From: Nannobrachium achirus
Lineage: Eukaryota; Chordata; Actinopteri; Myctophiformes; Myctophidae
Reading direction: 5' to 3'
Assembly (NCBI GenBank): GCA_963921795.1
Contig: OY997653.1
Span: forward strand, 3,122,499-3,186,498
DNA: 64,000 nt
Every line of letters begins with the position of its first letter. Positions within the stretch are counted from its first letter, which is position 1. Below the pieces are notes generated by a model that saw only the letters and a program-made list of their open reading frames with translations, did not search any database and was not told the origin of the DNA. Of the stretch, positions 1 to 11,383 are shown piece after piece. The translations under genes were made by a program, and so were the position numbers.

Positions 1-84
1 ATATTTAAAAGCAACTTTTATTTCCCCCCCTGGACCCAGGGTATGGCAGATGCATACCCCTGACATACCCAATTGACGCCCATG
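1..84. mobile_element. Right end of a GACGCC-type hAT MITE (truncated by window edge)
   Basis: The bases match the last ~90 bp of the complete element at 13330-13851, including the CCCTGGACCC and GGGTATGGCA stretches and the terminal AATTGACGCC. Only the right end is in the window. Confidence 0.8.
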
Positions 85-447
85 CTCTTGGTCCAGTCAC
101 ATTTGCCCTGGTGGACCTCATTAGCCGTGGTATTGTCCCTGCTGTGGGCTCCGTCGCTTCCATTTGGCCACGGCGGCTCTGCGGACGTCCAGAAGCAGTG
201 AGGGTCAGAGCAGAGGCTGTCAGGGGAAGGGGAGGAGGCTCATTACTGGTGGCTTGGCCGGGCCTCTAACTCTGCATGGATGGATGAGCAGTCAACACAA
301 ACACGAGAGGCTAATGACCGCTGACCGACTGCTTTCCCTTTGTTGGCTTGTTTGCGCTGCCGTGGTTGCATGGACGGACGCCTGTCCTACACAAGACCAC
401 CCAGGGGTGGCACCCTCCCACACAACACGTTTAGGGAGGACGTGACT
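85..447. other. No recognisable feature
   Basis: Mixed-composition sequence. Open frames here are short and show no splice context or family I know. Nothing supportable seen. Confidence 0.5.
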
Positions 448-455
448 GACGCAAG

Positions 456-1166
456 CAGGGGTGTCGCACCAAATTATGGGCCCAGGGTACAAGGATTCAC
501 TGCGGGCCCCCCATGAATGTTCTTCATAGGGGGAGGGGTTTGACCCATTTAGACTGGGAACGCATTATTACGCGTTATTTTGTGCTTTAACTATTGAAAA
601 ATGGGAGACATACAAGCTCAGGAGCTTGTAGATCTGCTATTTTTGAAAATTGTGAACATTTGTGCAAGAATATAGAATTTTTCAAATCCTTGGGCTAGAA
701 ATGCCCCCCCAAAACACCCAAAAGGGGCCATTTCTAGCCCAAGGAAAGTTTTTTGTGCAAAACAAATGCTTGCAATGGATTCAGAATCATGACAAACCCC
801 TTACATCCTACTTAAAGCAGATTTTTTCCTGGGTATTTACCTCCTGTATAGAAAGTCAATGGGAGTCCAACTTGATATGGATAATTCTATGGGTAAACTT
901 CAAAATAAAGTTTGGTACCCAAGGCTAAAATCCATTTTTAGGTCCTAAAGAAGCCTCAAAAAAAGTTTGGCGCTTTTATCCGCTTCGTTTCGATAATTTT
1001 GTTAAGCCAACCCACTAAAGCTCGCAGCACGGCAAGCTCACTGCCGCGCTGTGAGCTTGTATATCTGCTATTTTTCAATAGTTAAAGCATAAAATAATTA
1101 AGGCCTCCTCCACCTTGGGCCCTGGTAACTCAGTCCCACTCCCCCCCTCCCCTTGTGACGCCCCTG
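456..1166. mobile_element. Family C non-autonomous hAT element, complete
   Basis: Termini are CAGGGGTGTCGCACC and TTGTGACGCCCCTG (inverted: CAGGGGCGTCACAA). The flanks GACGCAAG (448-455) and GACTCAAG (1167-1174) are an 8-bp target duplication with one mismatch, as expected for hAT transposition. It carries two palindromic cassettes, a collapsed one at 593-655 and a second at 1014-1081. No transposase frame is present, so it must have been mobilised in trans. Confidence 0.85.
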
Positions 1167-1452
1167 GACTCAAGTGAAGTTTTGCGGGAAGAGGAAAATG
1201 AGGAAGCGAAGGACAGTGAGATGTGTTAATTGGCTCTTAATGAATTCCCAGGCCTTAAGATGAGAGATGATGATGAGCTGTGCTCCCCACCAGCCCTTAA
1301 TGAGCAACCATCGGCGCCGTTATGCCAAGCATCGTGGGCACCGGCGACCTTTCACCCCTCCTCCTGCCTCAAAGGCTCTGAGTCAGCCAATTACGGCCCA
1401 GAAGTGATATGATATGACACAAGCCAGCTTAATCCAGATCACACGTAACGTA

Positions 1453-1464
1453 ACACACACACAC

Positions 1465-1549
<85 letters not shown>

Positions 1550-1564
1550 GTCTGCGCACGTGTG
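1453..1564. repeat. (CA)n microsatellite ending in a GTGCGCAG inverted repeat
   Basis: About 90 bp of CA followed by CACGTGCGCAG/CTGCGCACGTG, a short palindrome at 1541-1562. The CA tract has replaced the left end of the adjoining family B element. Long HTHTHT/VCVCVC reading frames here are artefacts. Confidence 0.9.
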
Positions 1565-1571
1565 TGTTGAG

Positions 1572-1936
1572 AGAGAGATGTTCAGTTGAGAGAGAGATGA
1601 AGCAGGGACTCCCACAACCTGTTCATAGATTCCATATAGTTTCATTGTTTGACAACACAATCATCAGTGTATTTTGGATTCATGACAATTTGTGTTTTCA
1701 GTAACCACTTGAACCAGCAATACTTAATAAACTTGACCTTTCACTCTGTCTGCTCTTTTTCCCCCTCTACACCAAACCTCTTTGACGAAAATAGCTTGTA
1801 GATCTGCTATTTTTGGCTACAGTTCTCAGAATATGGACACTAGGGTTGTTGTTAACATAAAAAGGATTGGAAGATTTGGAGGACCCCCTGTAGTAACTCT
1901 GAGGACCCCCTAGGGGTCCCAGACCCCCTGTTGAAG
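1572..1936. mobile_element. Family B hAT MITE, left end lost
   Basis: Matches the body of the complete B element at 23002-23463 from GAGAGAGATGAAGCAGGGA to CCCCCTGTTGAAG. Its cassette (1786-1818) has collapsed to TAGCTTGTAGATCTGCTA. The left ~30 bp are gone at the junction with the CA tract and the right terminal CCCCTG is mutated. Confidence 0.75.
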
Positions 1937-2025
1937 TTGCCTGACTGCGAGCGCCAGACATCTCACACTACGTTTCACTTCGGGATGAGAGTCTGAAATT
2001 GAGGGCAGACATTCTATTTCGGCGG

Positions 2026-2100
2026 GGGGGGGGGGGGGGCTAAAGCCTATTGACGTCACACACACACACACACACACATACACACACACACACACACGCG
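2026..2100. repeat. poly(G) run and (CA)n tract
   Basis: A G run near 2026-2039 is followed by CA repeats from 2057 to 2098 and CGCGCGAC. Simple sequence only. Confidence 0.85.
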
Positions 2101-2671
2101 CGACGGCGACGTGGCGTGACATTGCAAAAATACGTTATTTCTCATAACATATTATATGTCTGCATGTTTACGTTAGTGCAAAATGGTATTAAAACGTGAA
2201 GAAACGGCACTATTTCATAGTTTATTAAAATAATACGAGTCGAGTCTGACTCCGCCATGACAGTTTTCACGGACCAATCAGAGTCCACTAGACTCTCACG
2301 TGGGCAGAGGACACCAATCAGAGTCCACGAGCGAGTCTCACGTGAGCTCAAGAGCTCTGTTTGGAGGGGGCTGGGACCGGAGCAGCCACACCATGTGCCC
2401 CAAGCATACAACCCTGATTGGCCCATTCAATGCGCCCGCTCTTTGGGCGCTTTCGAAATAGATTAAAATCTCTGCAGCTTCAGTCCACACTACACACCAC
2501 CCACCAGCAGGGGGTGGTGATGTGCGGACTGAAGTGTCAGGCTACTGTTGAAGACCCCTGCTCTACGCCAAATCTCTTCGCTGAAAATAGCCGATTTACA
2601 AGCTCACAACACCGCATCACATCCGTTATTTTTCTGCAAATGTCCCTCCAGAATAAGGATGCTAGGTTTAA
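2101..2671. other. Unassigned stretch with paired CCAAT/E-box motifs
   Basis: ACCAATCAGAGTCCAC occurs twice, near 2273 and 2320, each beside a CACGTG or CACGTGA core. A ~57-bp imperfect stem (CTTCAGTCCACAC...GTGCGGACTGAAG, ~2480-2536) surrounds a CTCF-like site. A left cassette arm from a B fragment lies at 2581-2612. No gene seen. Confidence 0.4.
2504..2515 (+). promoter_or_regulatory. CTCF-like motif
   Basis: CCAGCAGGGGGT matches the CTCF core CCASYAGRKGGC at 11 of 12 positions. It sits at the centre of an inverted repeat. Motif match only; occupancy unknown. Confidence 0.3.
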
Positions 2672-2964
2672 AGGAGTAGTTCACCCCCAAAATGACTTAT
2701 TTTCTATTGATTAGTCACGCCATGGAGACTAGAGTTCAATAATATTTTAAGACAAAAATGTGATAACAATAAATTTACCCCCATTCGTTCCGGATGGGGA
2801 CCCGTTTCGAAACGGGTCCCCATCCGGAATCAATGGGGGTAAATTTACTCGAATCAGATTTTTGTCTTGGAATGTGACAAAAAACTAAAAATATTATTGA
2901 ACTCTACTCTCCATGGCATGAGTAATCAATAGAAAAAAAGTCATTTTGGGGGTGAACTACTCCT
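2672..2964. mobile_element. Palindromic TTAA-target MITE
   Basis: The two halves are near-perfect inverted repeats starting AGGAGTAGTTCACCCCCAAA. The centre is a GGGGACCCGTTTCGAAACGG palindrome near 2805. Flanks are TTAA (2668-2671) and TTAT (2965-2968), consistent with a TTAA-duplicating superfamily such as piggyBac or Kolobok. No coding capacity. Confidence 0.75.
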
Positions 2965-3254
2965 TTATGAACCTTATAAATCTGTTTTCTACAGTCATGG
3001 TAGGCGCAGTTATTACCATACGACTATGAATATTCTTCACCAGTCAACAGAACACTTATCAGGCTCCAGTTCAGTCCTCGGCCGGAGGAAAGTTACAAGC
3101 ATGACTCATGAACATGAGCATGTGACTTAGAAACAAATGCAACAGCATCATAACCTTCAGCTCCCAAACTTTATGTTTCTGCCTCATAAAGGCTGCTGAA
3201 GACACCGAGGAACCCATCGTCCTCATGTTTGAACGGAACCAGTGTAGCACTTTT

Positions 3255-3835
3255 CCATGTGAACCTGTTTAATCCATTTAGGCCTATAGAATTATTGACT
3301 GCTTTAGCTATTGAAAAATAGCAGATATACAAGCTAGCTTGTAGATCTGCTATTTTTGAAAAAGTCGTGAAAATATGTGCAAATCTTTGAATGTATGTAT
3401 TTTTAAAAGTGAACGTTTGTAACTCAAATATTTTCTTCTAGGGGGGTCCCTGGAACTAAATATTTTGAGATGGGGGTCCGTGGCCAAATACATATCATTT
3501 TGGGGGGGTCTTCACATGAAAAGGTTTGAGAACCACTGACATAGTAGTCTCTCAAGAACAGACAAACAGAGGTCCAGTTAAGTGAAAAGGACCTTTTCTT
3601 TGACGATGGCTAGAAACATAGGTTTTTCAAAAAACCTCAGAAGGATTCAAAAGACACTTACAGAATCGGGTCAAAATTCAAATGTTCACGATTAAAAAAT
3701 TTATAGCAGATCTACAGCTCGCAGCGCGGCACTCGGTGCCGCGCTGTGAGCTTGTAAATCTGCTATTTTTTCAATAGTCAAAGCATAAAATAATAACACG
3801 CAATGATGCGTACCCGGTCGAAGCGGCTTAAGTAA
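3255..3835. mobile_element. Family D repeat with two palindromic cassettes
   Basis: Contains the shared D body (GGTTTGAGAACCACTGACAT, AAAAGGACCTTTTC, GATGGCTAGAAACAT) found also at 6965, 35850, 38590 and 45185. Cassettes lie at 3311-3361 (loop collapsed) and 3703-3778 (nearly complete, GCGCGGCAC centre). Boundaries are approximate because no target duplication is evident. Confidence 0.65.
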
Positions 3836-4076
3836 TTAGGAAAATATACAAGTTTTTGTTTTGTTTTGTGTTTTGCGGGTAAGGACTGCCACTGGGCTCA
3901 TATTCTGCCAAGCTAAGCAGGAACCGACTCGGGCTGAAACGGAGGGAAATTCCTGTGAAAGTGGAGGGCTAGGGCGGTTAGCGCTGAGCTTGCACTATGT
4001 TTGTGTGTTGTGTGGTTGGGTTTCGTGTAGACAGGCAGACAGAAAGACGGACACAGATGGAGACAGTCCCACGTGC
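3836..4076. other. No recognisable feature
   Basis: Non-repetitive sequence between a D element and a CA tract. Nothing supportable seen. Confidence 0.4.
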
Positions 4077-4077
4077 A

Positions 4078-4149
<72 letters not shown>

Positions 4150-4151
4150 CA

Positions 4152-4243
<92 letters not shown>
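4077..4243. repeat. (CA)n microsatellite, ~165 bp
   Basis: Nearly pure CA with two CG interruptions near 4141-4157. It abuts the left terminus of a family C element at 4242. Confidence 0.95.
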
Positions 4244-4245
<2 letters not shown>

Positions 4246-4370
4246 GGCGTCACAAGGGGTAGGAAAGTGGGACTGAGTTACTGGGGCCCAAGGTGGAGGG
4301 GCCCTAATAACTTTATCTATTGAAAAATAGCAGATATACAAGCTCACAGCGCGGCAGTGAGCTTGTATAT
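4242..4370. mobile_element. Family C hAT MITE, right part lost
   Basis: Starts CAGGGGCGTCACAAGGGG and runs through GGGCCCAAGGTGGAGGGGCC into a cassette at 4319-4373, where it is cut off by TATACACACAC. The element may have been broken by expansion of CA from the cassette's own TATACA. Confidence 0.7.
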
Positions 4371-4385
4371 ACACACACACGCTTG

Positions 4386-4474
<89 letters not shown>

Positions 4475-4488
4475 CACACACACAGAAA
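4371..4488. repeat. (CA)n microsatellite grown from a cassette arm
   Basis: GCTTGTATATACACACACAC occurs twice at 4361-4400, so the right cassette arm itself appears to have seeded or been duplicated with the repeat. CA continues to about 4485. Confidence 0.85.
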
Positions 4489-4649
4489 CCATTGTATAGC
4501 AACCAGAATGTTTGTTTTGAGAGGTGTCGGAGACACGGCCCATCCCGGCATCTGGTTGGCTGGGCCGCCTGCCAGTCATCTGTAATGTCAAGTGGCTTAA
4601 CTTGTCTCATAGTCGAGGTCGCGCGTTGACCCCAGCTCGGCGCGTTTTA

Positions 4650-4901
4650 TTTTTTTCGGTACTTCATAACACATTAAACTAAGCATAAAAAAGGCAATAC
4701 TGGAGATGTTCAGGAGAGTTTGGACAAGGCAATTATTCTCTTGAACGCTTTCTTTGCATATGCCATGGAAAGAGGGGGCATTTGCATTTCTTTCACCATA
4801 GTAACTGCTGCATTCGTGGTCTAAAGAGGGCACTTTTTTTGCAGACAGATAAAAGGGCAGGGGCTCAAGCCCCCTTTGATGTCTATGTGTGCACGTGCCT
4901 G
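4650..4901. mobile_element. Family U hAT MITE, 5' truncated
   Basis: Matches the complete U element at 56126-56552 (there in the opposite orientation) from GGTACTTCATAACACA to the terminus GTGTGCACGTGCCTG. The cassette and the opposite end are missing. Confidence 0.75.
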
Positions 4902-4950
4902 GAGTCACCCAGGTTTCAGACGGGACTGAACTGGCCGGTGAGGTCACCGG

Positions 4951-5366
4951 CAGGGACGTGCTGGCCATTGGGAAAAGCAGGACAACTCCCGAACGGCCGG
5001 TTCATTCCCGGCCGGTCCAGGCCGGCCATTAGGAAAAAAATAAATACAAAAAATGTTGGCCTTCGTTCCATTTTGGGGGCTGGGAGGCCAACAAAGTAAA
5101 TCGTCACTGTCGGGAAGACACCTCGTATCTCCAAGTTTCAAATGTGTAATTTTTTTTCGCAAAGCAAAGCCCTGCTTCATCATACAAGGCCGTCGCACAA
5201 AAGTAGTGAAAACAGCCGATCTACAAGCACACAACGCCTCGCGGTGCGAGGCGTTGTGTGCTTGTAGATCGGCTGTTTTCACTAGTTTAAATCATTTTTA
5301 AAATGATAAATACAAAACAAATGGTTTTGGACATACAAGGTTTCCACCCGACAACGACGAAATATA
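4951..5366. mobile_element. X-A composite MITE with complete cassette
   Basis: Left module begins CAGGGACGTGCTGGCC. From 5099 it is a family A element (CACTGTCGGG ... CACCCGACAACGACGA). The cassette at 5208-5281 is a near-perfect palindrome with the family A spelling GAAAACAGC and AAGCACACAAC. The same composite with the same junction recurs at 57004-57406, so X and A moved as one unit. Confidence 0.75.
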
Positions 5367-5446
5367 ACTCATGTACAGTAATTGGCCCACTGGCTTGTCA
5401 CTTGTCATGATCTGAAATGGCAAATCTTTGAGTAGCAGCAGCAGCG

Positions 5447-5470
5447 CTATAGAGAGAGATCTCTCTATAG
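5447..5470. repeat. Perfect 24-bp palindrome
   Basis: CTATAGAGAGAG is followed directly by its reverse complement CTCTCTCTATAG read through GATC, leaving no loop. No element boundaries seen around it. Confidence 0.8.
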
Positions 5471-5656
5471 TGCGCAATGAGGGCCTCTCCAACTCTCTTT
5501 CCCGGGCTGAATCAGGGGCCCAGCACGTCCCTGGCCACCGGTGTCGTCTTATATAACAGGCTTCACCAGAGTCAAATCCAGAGGATGCTGTCAGACCAGA
5601 GACAGCTTCCCAATCCAGCTCTGCAGTCAGTGAACCAGCTGTCTGTTTAACCACAA

Positions 5657-5886
5657 TTAGGAATGTATCGCTGCTGTATCTTCATCCCACTATTTAATAG
5701 TGGAATAAAGATGCTGCGGCCATACATTCCTAAAAAATCTCTTTCTCCAGATATTTTTCCATTCAAAGTGGATGGTAGATACAGATAAAAAAAATATGAT
5801 GCAAATATCTGTGGTAGATATTTTTTTTTATCTGTACCTACCATCCACTTTGAATGGAAAAATATCTGGAGAAAGAGATTTTTTTT
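5657..5886. repeat. Two abutting long inverted repeats
   Basis: First hairpin: TAGGAATGTAT...CATACATTCCTA (5657-5732). Second: arms of ~65 bp at 5732-5796 and 5820-5886 (CTTTCTCCAGATATTTTTCC and its complement) with a short AT-rich loop. Probably a foldback-type MITE. TTAGGAATG and TTAATTCCTAA suggest outer ends near 5650 and 5928. Confidence 0.7.
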
Positions 5887-5928
5887 ATCTGTTATCTGGC
5901 ACAGTGGGAATGGGCCTTAATTCCTAAA

Positions 5929-6255
5929 TGGTTATTTTTTTTATGATCCATGAAATGGGTCATAGGCCTATAACCCTATGTTTGGGAAACATAGGGTTGT
6001 GACCCATTTTTATATAATAATTTTATAATAATATTTATAAAAAATAAATATATATTATGCCATTTTTGTACCATTACAACAACATTATTATTATTTTGTT
6101 TTTCAAACATATTTCTAAAGATTTTCAGAAATAAAGTACAAATACTGGGTCAAAAATACTGACCAGGATACTGACACCAGGATATTGTCAGTAATTTTCT
6201 TTGCCTCTTTTGACCCTATTAAGAGTCCACTGGCATTGGCTTGGTATTTTAATAG
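5929..6255. other. AT-rich stretch with a small palindrome
   Basis: AACCCTATGTTTGG and its inverted partner form a short hairpin at 5972-5998. Related GGGTTGTGACCCAT wording recurs near 19390. No gene seen. Confidence 0.4.
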
Positions 6256-6263
6256 TTCTGAAC

Positions 6264-6632
6264 TAAGGCTGGGTGATATTAGGAAAACCTTCGATATTCA
6301 ATAATGTTGTTGAATACCTCGATATCGATATTACTCACGATATTAGTGAAAACTATTGCATTATATCATTTTTAATATATTTCTGCTTTAGGTCCAATGC
6401 CTGCCTAACCCAGATAATGAATAGCATATCCATGCATGCACACTGCACAGACATTGCAAGACATTAAATGCATAATATCCATTTTCCAACAATGGTTCTA
6501 CGTGCATGCATAGTGTATTAATTCATTTGACACATACACCAATACATCATTTCAAGCTATTTTCGTCGATATGTATATCTTGAATGGTAATACCTCAATA
6601 TCGATACAATTTCCATATATTGCCAGGCCTTA
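6264..6632. mobile_element. hAT MITE (TAAGGCTGGGTGATATT type), complete
   Basis: Termini TAAGGCTGGGTGATAT and TTGCCAGGCCTTA. The 8-bp flanks TTCTGAAC (6256-6263) and TTCTGAAC (6633-6640) are identical. The interior is rich in GATATCGAT-like sequence. No cassette. Non-coding. Confidence 0.88.
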
Positions 6633-6640
6633 TTCTGAAC

Positions 6641-6954
6641 ACAATTGGGGTTCCGTTTAACTAAACGTTCTTCCGTGAATGTGCTTCAGCATCGAGGCCG
6701 TCGATCTCCCCGCTCTTCCGTTCCATCGCGACTCCCGAAACATTCGACTTGTCGCACGTCAAGCGTGCATTTTGTAACGTGTCTCGTGCATTCTCATCTT
6801 AATATGCAAACGGCCACGTTATGTGTGACGGATTATTATGTTTCAAGGGGTTGTGTGTGAGATATATGACGGCTGGGCGAACGCTGACAGTAATTACAGA
6901 ATACCGTACCACAGAGCAGCCTGGGGGCTGGCTGGAGGACAAGTTCTTATAATG
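6641..6954. other. No recognisable feature
   Basis: Non-repetitive sequence between two MITEs. Nothing supportable seen. Confidence 0.4.
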
Positions 6955-6964
6955 TTTAATACAT

Positions 6965-7499
6965 TCAGAACGGGTACACATTATCGTGTATCATTATTTT
7001 CTGCTTTAACTATTGAAAAATAGCAGATATACAAGCTCACAGCGCGGCACCGAGTGCCGCGCTGCGAGCTCGTAGATCTGCTATTTTTGAAAAATCGTGA
7101 AAATTTGAATTTTGACCCGATTCTATAAGTGTCTTTTGAAGTTCTAAGTTTTTTTTTTTTTTTTAAACTATGTTTCTATGTCAGCAATCTGGCCAGCCAT
7201 CGTCAAAGAAAAGGTCCTTTTCACTTAAATGGAGCTCAGTTAGTCTGTTCTTGAGAGACTACTATGTCAGTGGTTCTCAAACCTTTTCATGTGAAGGACC
7301 CCCAAAATGATATTTATTTGGCCACGGGACCCCCATCTCAAAATATTTAGTTCCAGGGACCACCCAGAAGCAAAATTTGAGTTACAAACGTTTGCTTTGA
7401 AAATACATACATTCAAAGATTTGCACACATTTTCACGACTTTTTCAAAAATAGCAGATCTACAAGCTCGCAGCATTCAATAATTCTAGGCCTAAATGGG
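6965..7499. mobile_element. Family D element flanked by a 10-bp direct repeat
   Basis: TTTAATACAT occurs at 6955-6964 and 7500-7509, directly outside the D body, and is the best estimate of its target duplication. Cassettes at 7012-7093 (complete, GCGCGGCACCGAGTGCCGCG centre) and 7446-7475 (left arm only). The interior includes AAAGGTCCTTTTCAC and the GGACCCCC blocks shared with family C. Confidence 0.75.
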
Positions 7500-7772
7500 T
7501 TTAATACATAACCAACTGTCATGTCAGACATGCCTGCAGATCTTCGCTACCGCCAGTATAAATCTTACCGCGGACGCCTCGGTCTTACGGCGGGGTAAAT
7601 GACGTGTCAAAGCCCGTCTGTCTGTGTGACACATGGGTTGATGGTGTGAAACCAATTCTGTGTACAGTGAAACTATAAACATGGATTTGTGGTGTTGTGT
7701 TTAATTTGTTGGTTTTGAACACAGCTGGAGCCCCTCGTCGTTTTCGTCAGCGAGTGCAAGTCAGACTTTCTG

Positions 7773-7780
7773 TCTGTGTG

Positions 7781-7844
<64 letters not shown>

Positions 7845-7858
7845 CGTGTGTGCGTGTG

Positions 7859-7914
<56 letters not shown>

Positions 7915-7919
7915 TGTGT
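7773..7919. repeat. (GT)n then (GTGC)n microsatellite
   Basis: About 70 bp of GT followed by about 75 bp of CGTG. The final GCGTGTGT is the left target duplication of the next element. Confidence 0.95.
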
Positions 7920-8503
<584 letters not shown>

Positions 8504-8506
8504 TGC

Positions 8507-9249
8507 CAGTGTTAATTTTGTCGACTAAGACTAAGACTAAAAGACTAAAAAACTACAAGATTTTGATATTTTGTCGATAAGACTAGACTAGACTAAAAAA
8601 GTTCCAAAAGACTAAGACTGAAGGTGGTTGCACACTGCTGCGTTTTTCGTTGCGAAATGCGTTTTTCAGGGCAAGGAGAGAGAGAGAGATAGAGAGAGCA
8701 AGGGACCGAGTGGTGCGCGAAACGGGCGGCAGTGTGCAAACGTGACTGACATAACGTGATGTTGATTTTTTATTTGCGGGCTCCGAAATTCACTCCGATA
8801 TTCGGCCCGAAAAACGCAGCAGTGTGCAACCAGCTTAAGACTGTTATTTGTGTTATTCAAAAGACTAAGACCAAGTCCAAGACTAAATCTAAGTCTAAGA
8901 CTAATGGCTGCAAAAGTTGACATTGGTATGTAACTGCAATGAAATTAAAGCCAATTATATCTTTTATGTATGGTTTATTTTGACCAAGTGACAGGCAGTA
9001 GAAGACAATGACTTGTTCAGAGTTATGTGGTTATATTAGGCAAAAAAAACGTATCCTAAAAGACGAAGACTAAAAGTCTGAGACTAATCCCAAAAGACTA
9101 AGACTAAGACTAAAATGTTTTGATATTTAGTTGACTAAGCCTAGACTAGACAAAAACAATTTCAGAAGACTAAGACAGGACTAAGACTAAATGGTGTGTT
9201 ATTCATAAGACTAAGACTAAATCAAAATTTGCTGAAAAAATTAACACTG
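8507..9249. mobile_element. hAT MITE (CAGTGTTAATTTTGTCGACTAA type), complete
   Basis: Termini CAGTGTTAATTTT and AAAAAATTAACACTG. Flanks GCGCGTGC (8499-8506) and GTGCGTGC (9250-9257) match at 7 of 8. Many AAGACTAAGACT repeats. Related to the element at 23689-24188. Interrupted by a smaller element at 8625-8832. Confidence 0.8.
8625..8832. mobile_element. Nested MITE with GGTTGCACACTGCTGCG termini
   Basis: Inverted ends TGGTTGCACACTGCTGCG and CGCAGCAGTGTGCAACCA enclose ~170 bp. It interrupts the AAGACTAAGACTG pattern of the host element. Target duplication unclear. Confidence 0.7.
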
Positions 9250-9288
9250 GTGCGTGCGTGCGTGCGTGCGTGCGTGTGTGTGTGTGTG

Positions 9289-9327
<39 letters not shown>
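9250..9327. repeat. (GTGC)n/(GT)n microsatellite
   Basis: Simple sequence directly after the preceding hAT element and partly created by its target duplication. Confidence 0.9.
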
Positions 9328-9328
<1 letters not shown>

Positions 9329-9820
9329 ACAGAGACAGATGGGGTATCTCTAGTGCTGGCACCCCTCTCACACCACAGTCATTCTATCCACAAACTCTCA
9401 CTTTTCTTTTTCTCTTTCTCTCTCTCTCTTCTTTCTCTCTCTCTCTCTCTGTGGGAACTGAACTTTATTTGTCTTTAAGTTTCCACTGGGGGAAGTTTTA
9501 AGTTTAAACAGCCAACAAAATGTTGCTCAAAGCTTCCCTCTCAAGCGAGGAGAGATTCTTTCATGAAAGCCATTATTCAGCATAGCATTTCAAGATGAAC
9601 ATTTTCAGGTTTGCGGTCTTTGCTTCCTTCCATGCTGCTGTGGACATACGGCGAGCAGATGAGAGTGTTTAGGAAGACGCATCATGCTGAAAGAGACCTA
9701 TAAAACCTTAACCCATCCCCACTGGCTACTGTAAACTGTTTAACTAAAGATTTATTTTGGGGCATTTTGATGCTTTATTTCAGACAGGTCAGACAGGAAA
9801 CCAATGAGAGCTATTATACT
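9328..9820. other. Unassigned; CT-rich patch
   Basis: A TTTCTCTCTCTC patch lies at about 9402-9451. The rest is non-repetitive with no gene features that I can support. Confidence 0.4.
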
Positions 9821-9828
9821 AGATAGAA

Positions 9829-10327
9829 CAGGGGTCTTCAACGTTTTCAGGCCAAGGACCCCTTAGTCGAGAGAGAGATGAAGCAGGGACCCCCACAACA
9901 GATAGTTTTGTTCAGGGCTGTATTAACCATTGGGCCGGTGGGGCCGTTGCCAGGGGCCCTTGGCTCTCAGGGGCCCTTGGGGGAACTGGCCTGCGTGGTC
10001 AATGACAATTTACAAAAATTAAATGTATATTTTAAGCAAAAATCAAATGTGTGGGCCCCTCCTCTGTTGTCTACAGGTGCTTTCTTGGTCCACAGATGAT
10101 CATCATGGCTTAAAGGTGATACACCATGCATTTAAAAAGTATTTATGTCATATTGTTTATGTCCCAAAAACGTTTTTCAAAAGGTTTGAGGCTAAATTAC
10201 CACTCCTGAATAGAGAGCCTCTCATTTTTGAATGGCTCTCAGAGCATTTTCAGCTGCAGTACCACCTTTGGCCTGACCTTTGCCCCCCCCCCCCCCCCCC
10301 CCCAATTCAAAAATATTTGAAAAAAAA

Positions 10328-10367
<40 letters not shown>

Positions 10368-10748
10368 TTTTTTGGGGGGGGGCCCTAAAAAATTATCGGC
10401 CAGGGGCCCTCGCGGGGGTTAATCCGTCCATGGTTTTGTTTGACATTACAATCATCAGCGTATTTTGGATTCGTGTCAATTTGTGTTCTCAGATATTTAA
10501 CCACTTGAACCGTCAATACTTAATAAACTCGACCTTTCACTCTGTACTTAGTCTGCTCTTTTTCACCTCTACACCAAACCTGTGAGCTTGTGGATCTGCT
10601 ATTTTTGGCTAAGGTTCTCAGATTATGGGTTCAAGTGGTTAATATAAAAGAGGAGAAAAAAGTTTCTATCACTCAAAGATTTGGAGGACCCCCTGTAGTA
10701 ACTCTGGGGACCCCTTAGGGGTCCCGGACCCCCTGTTGAAGACCCCTG
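9829..10748. mobile_element. Family B hAT MITE, complete but split by element W
   Basis: Termini CAGGGGTCTTCAACG and TGTTGAAGACCCCTG. Flanks AGATAGAA (9821-9828) and AGATAGAT (10749-10756) match at 7 of 8. It resumes its B body at 10433 after the nested insertion. Only a right cassette arm survives (10577-10612). Confidence 0.85.
9913..10432. mobile_element. Element W, hAT MITE nested in family B
   Basis: Termini CAGGGCTGTATTAACC and GGGTTAATCCGTCCATG. Flanks GTTTTGTT (9905-9912 and 10433-10440) are identical 8-mers, and removing the insert restores the B sequence. Contains a poly(C) run, (TA)n and poly(T) at 10284-10373. Confidence 0.88.
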
Positions 10749-10756
10749 AGATAGAT

Positions 10757-11383
10757 GAATAGATAGAGAAGATACTCTCTGTCTGTCTGTCCTTCTCTCT
10801 CTCTCTCTTCTATCGCTGTTCAAGCGTGTGTGCGTGTGTGTGGTGCGCGCGTGTGCGTGCGCAAGTGCGTGCGTGCGCAAGTGTGTGTGCGTTTGTTAGT
10901 TTTCCATAAAGAGGAGACACTATAAAAGGTAGTTATGAAATTCACCATGGTTGACACTGGAGGCGATAATTATCCAGTGTGTTCACAGCACATGGTCATT
11001 AATAACAGCAGGGACTAAGCTATTTTTACTGTACTTTACTGTACTGTGCTTAGAGGCGAACATATGGAGTCCTGACTTCCTCGGTAGGACAGGATATACG
11101 GTCGTGATACACATGACTTTACTACTGTGTGTCTGGCATGGAGTTATGGTCTGTGCTCGGGGGCATGCAAGTGTATGGGACAGCAGCAGGGGGCGCTATT
11201 AGGTCCTAATTTACTGCTACATGGACCAAGGAAAGCTTTTTCTGAGATAGCAAATTGTCCCCATGGGAAAGTGTGGCATTCAGGTCACTATTAGACCTGG
11301 GACATGCAGGAAAACAATGTTTCTATCAGTGTACATCACCTTGACCTGCATTAATGTCCCCAGCAAGCTCTCACAGCTCTAGA
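10757..11383. other. Unassigned stretch with GT/GC-rich patch
   Basis: A GTGTGCGTGC patch lies at 10820-10891. The rest is non-repetitive. A strong CTCF-like motif lies at 11183-11196. No gene seen. Confidence 0.4.
11183..11196 (+). promoter_or_regulatory. CTCF-like motif
   Basis: GCAGCAGGGGGCGC matches the CTCF consensus CCASYAGRKGGCRS at 13 of 14 positions. It is the best such match I saw in the window. Binding is unproven. Confidence 0.4.

Noticed and set aside
3913-4551. Long frames of alternating Cys-Val or His-Thr across CA/GT tracts (also near 18471, 24572, 47212, 50817 and others)
   Set aside because: Translation of dinucleotide repeats. No codon bias, splice context or protein family.
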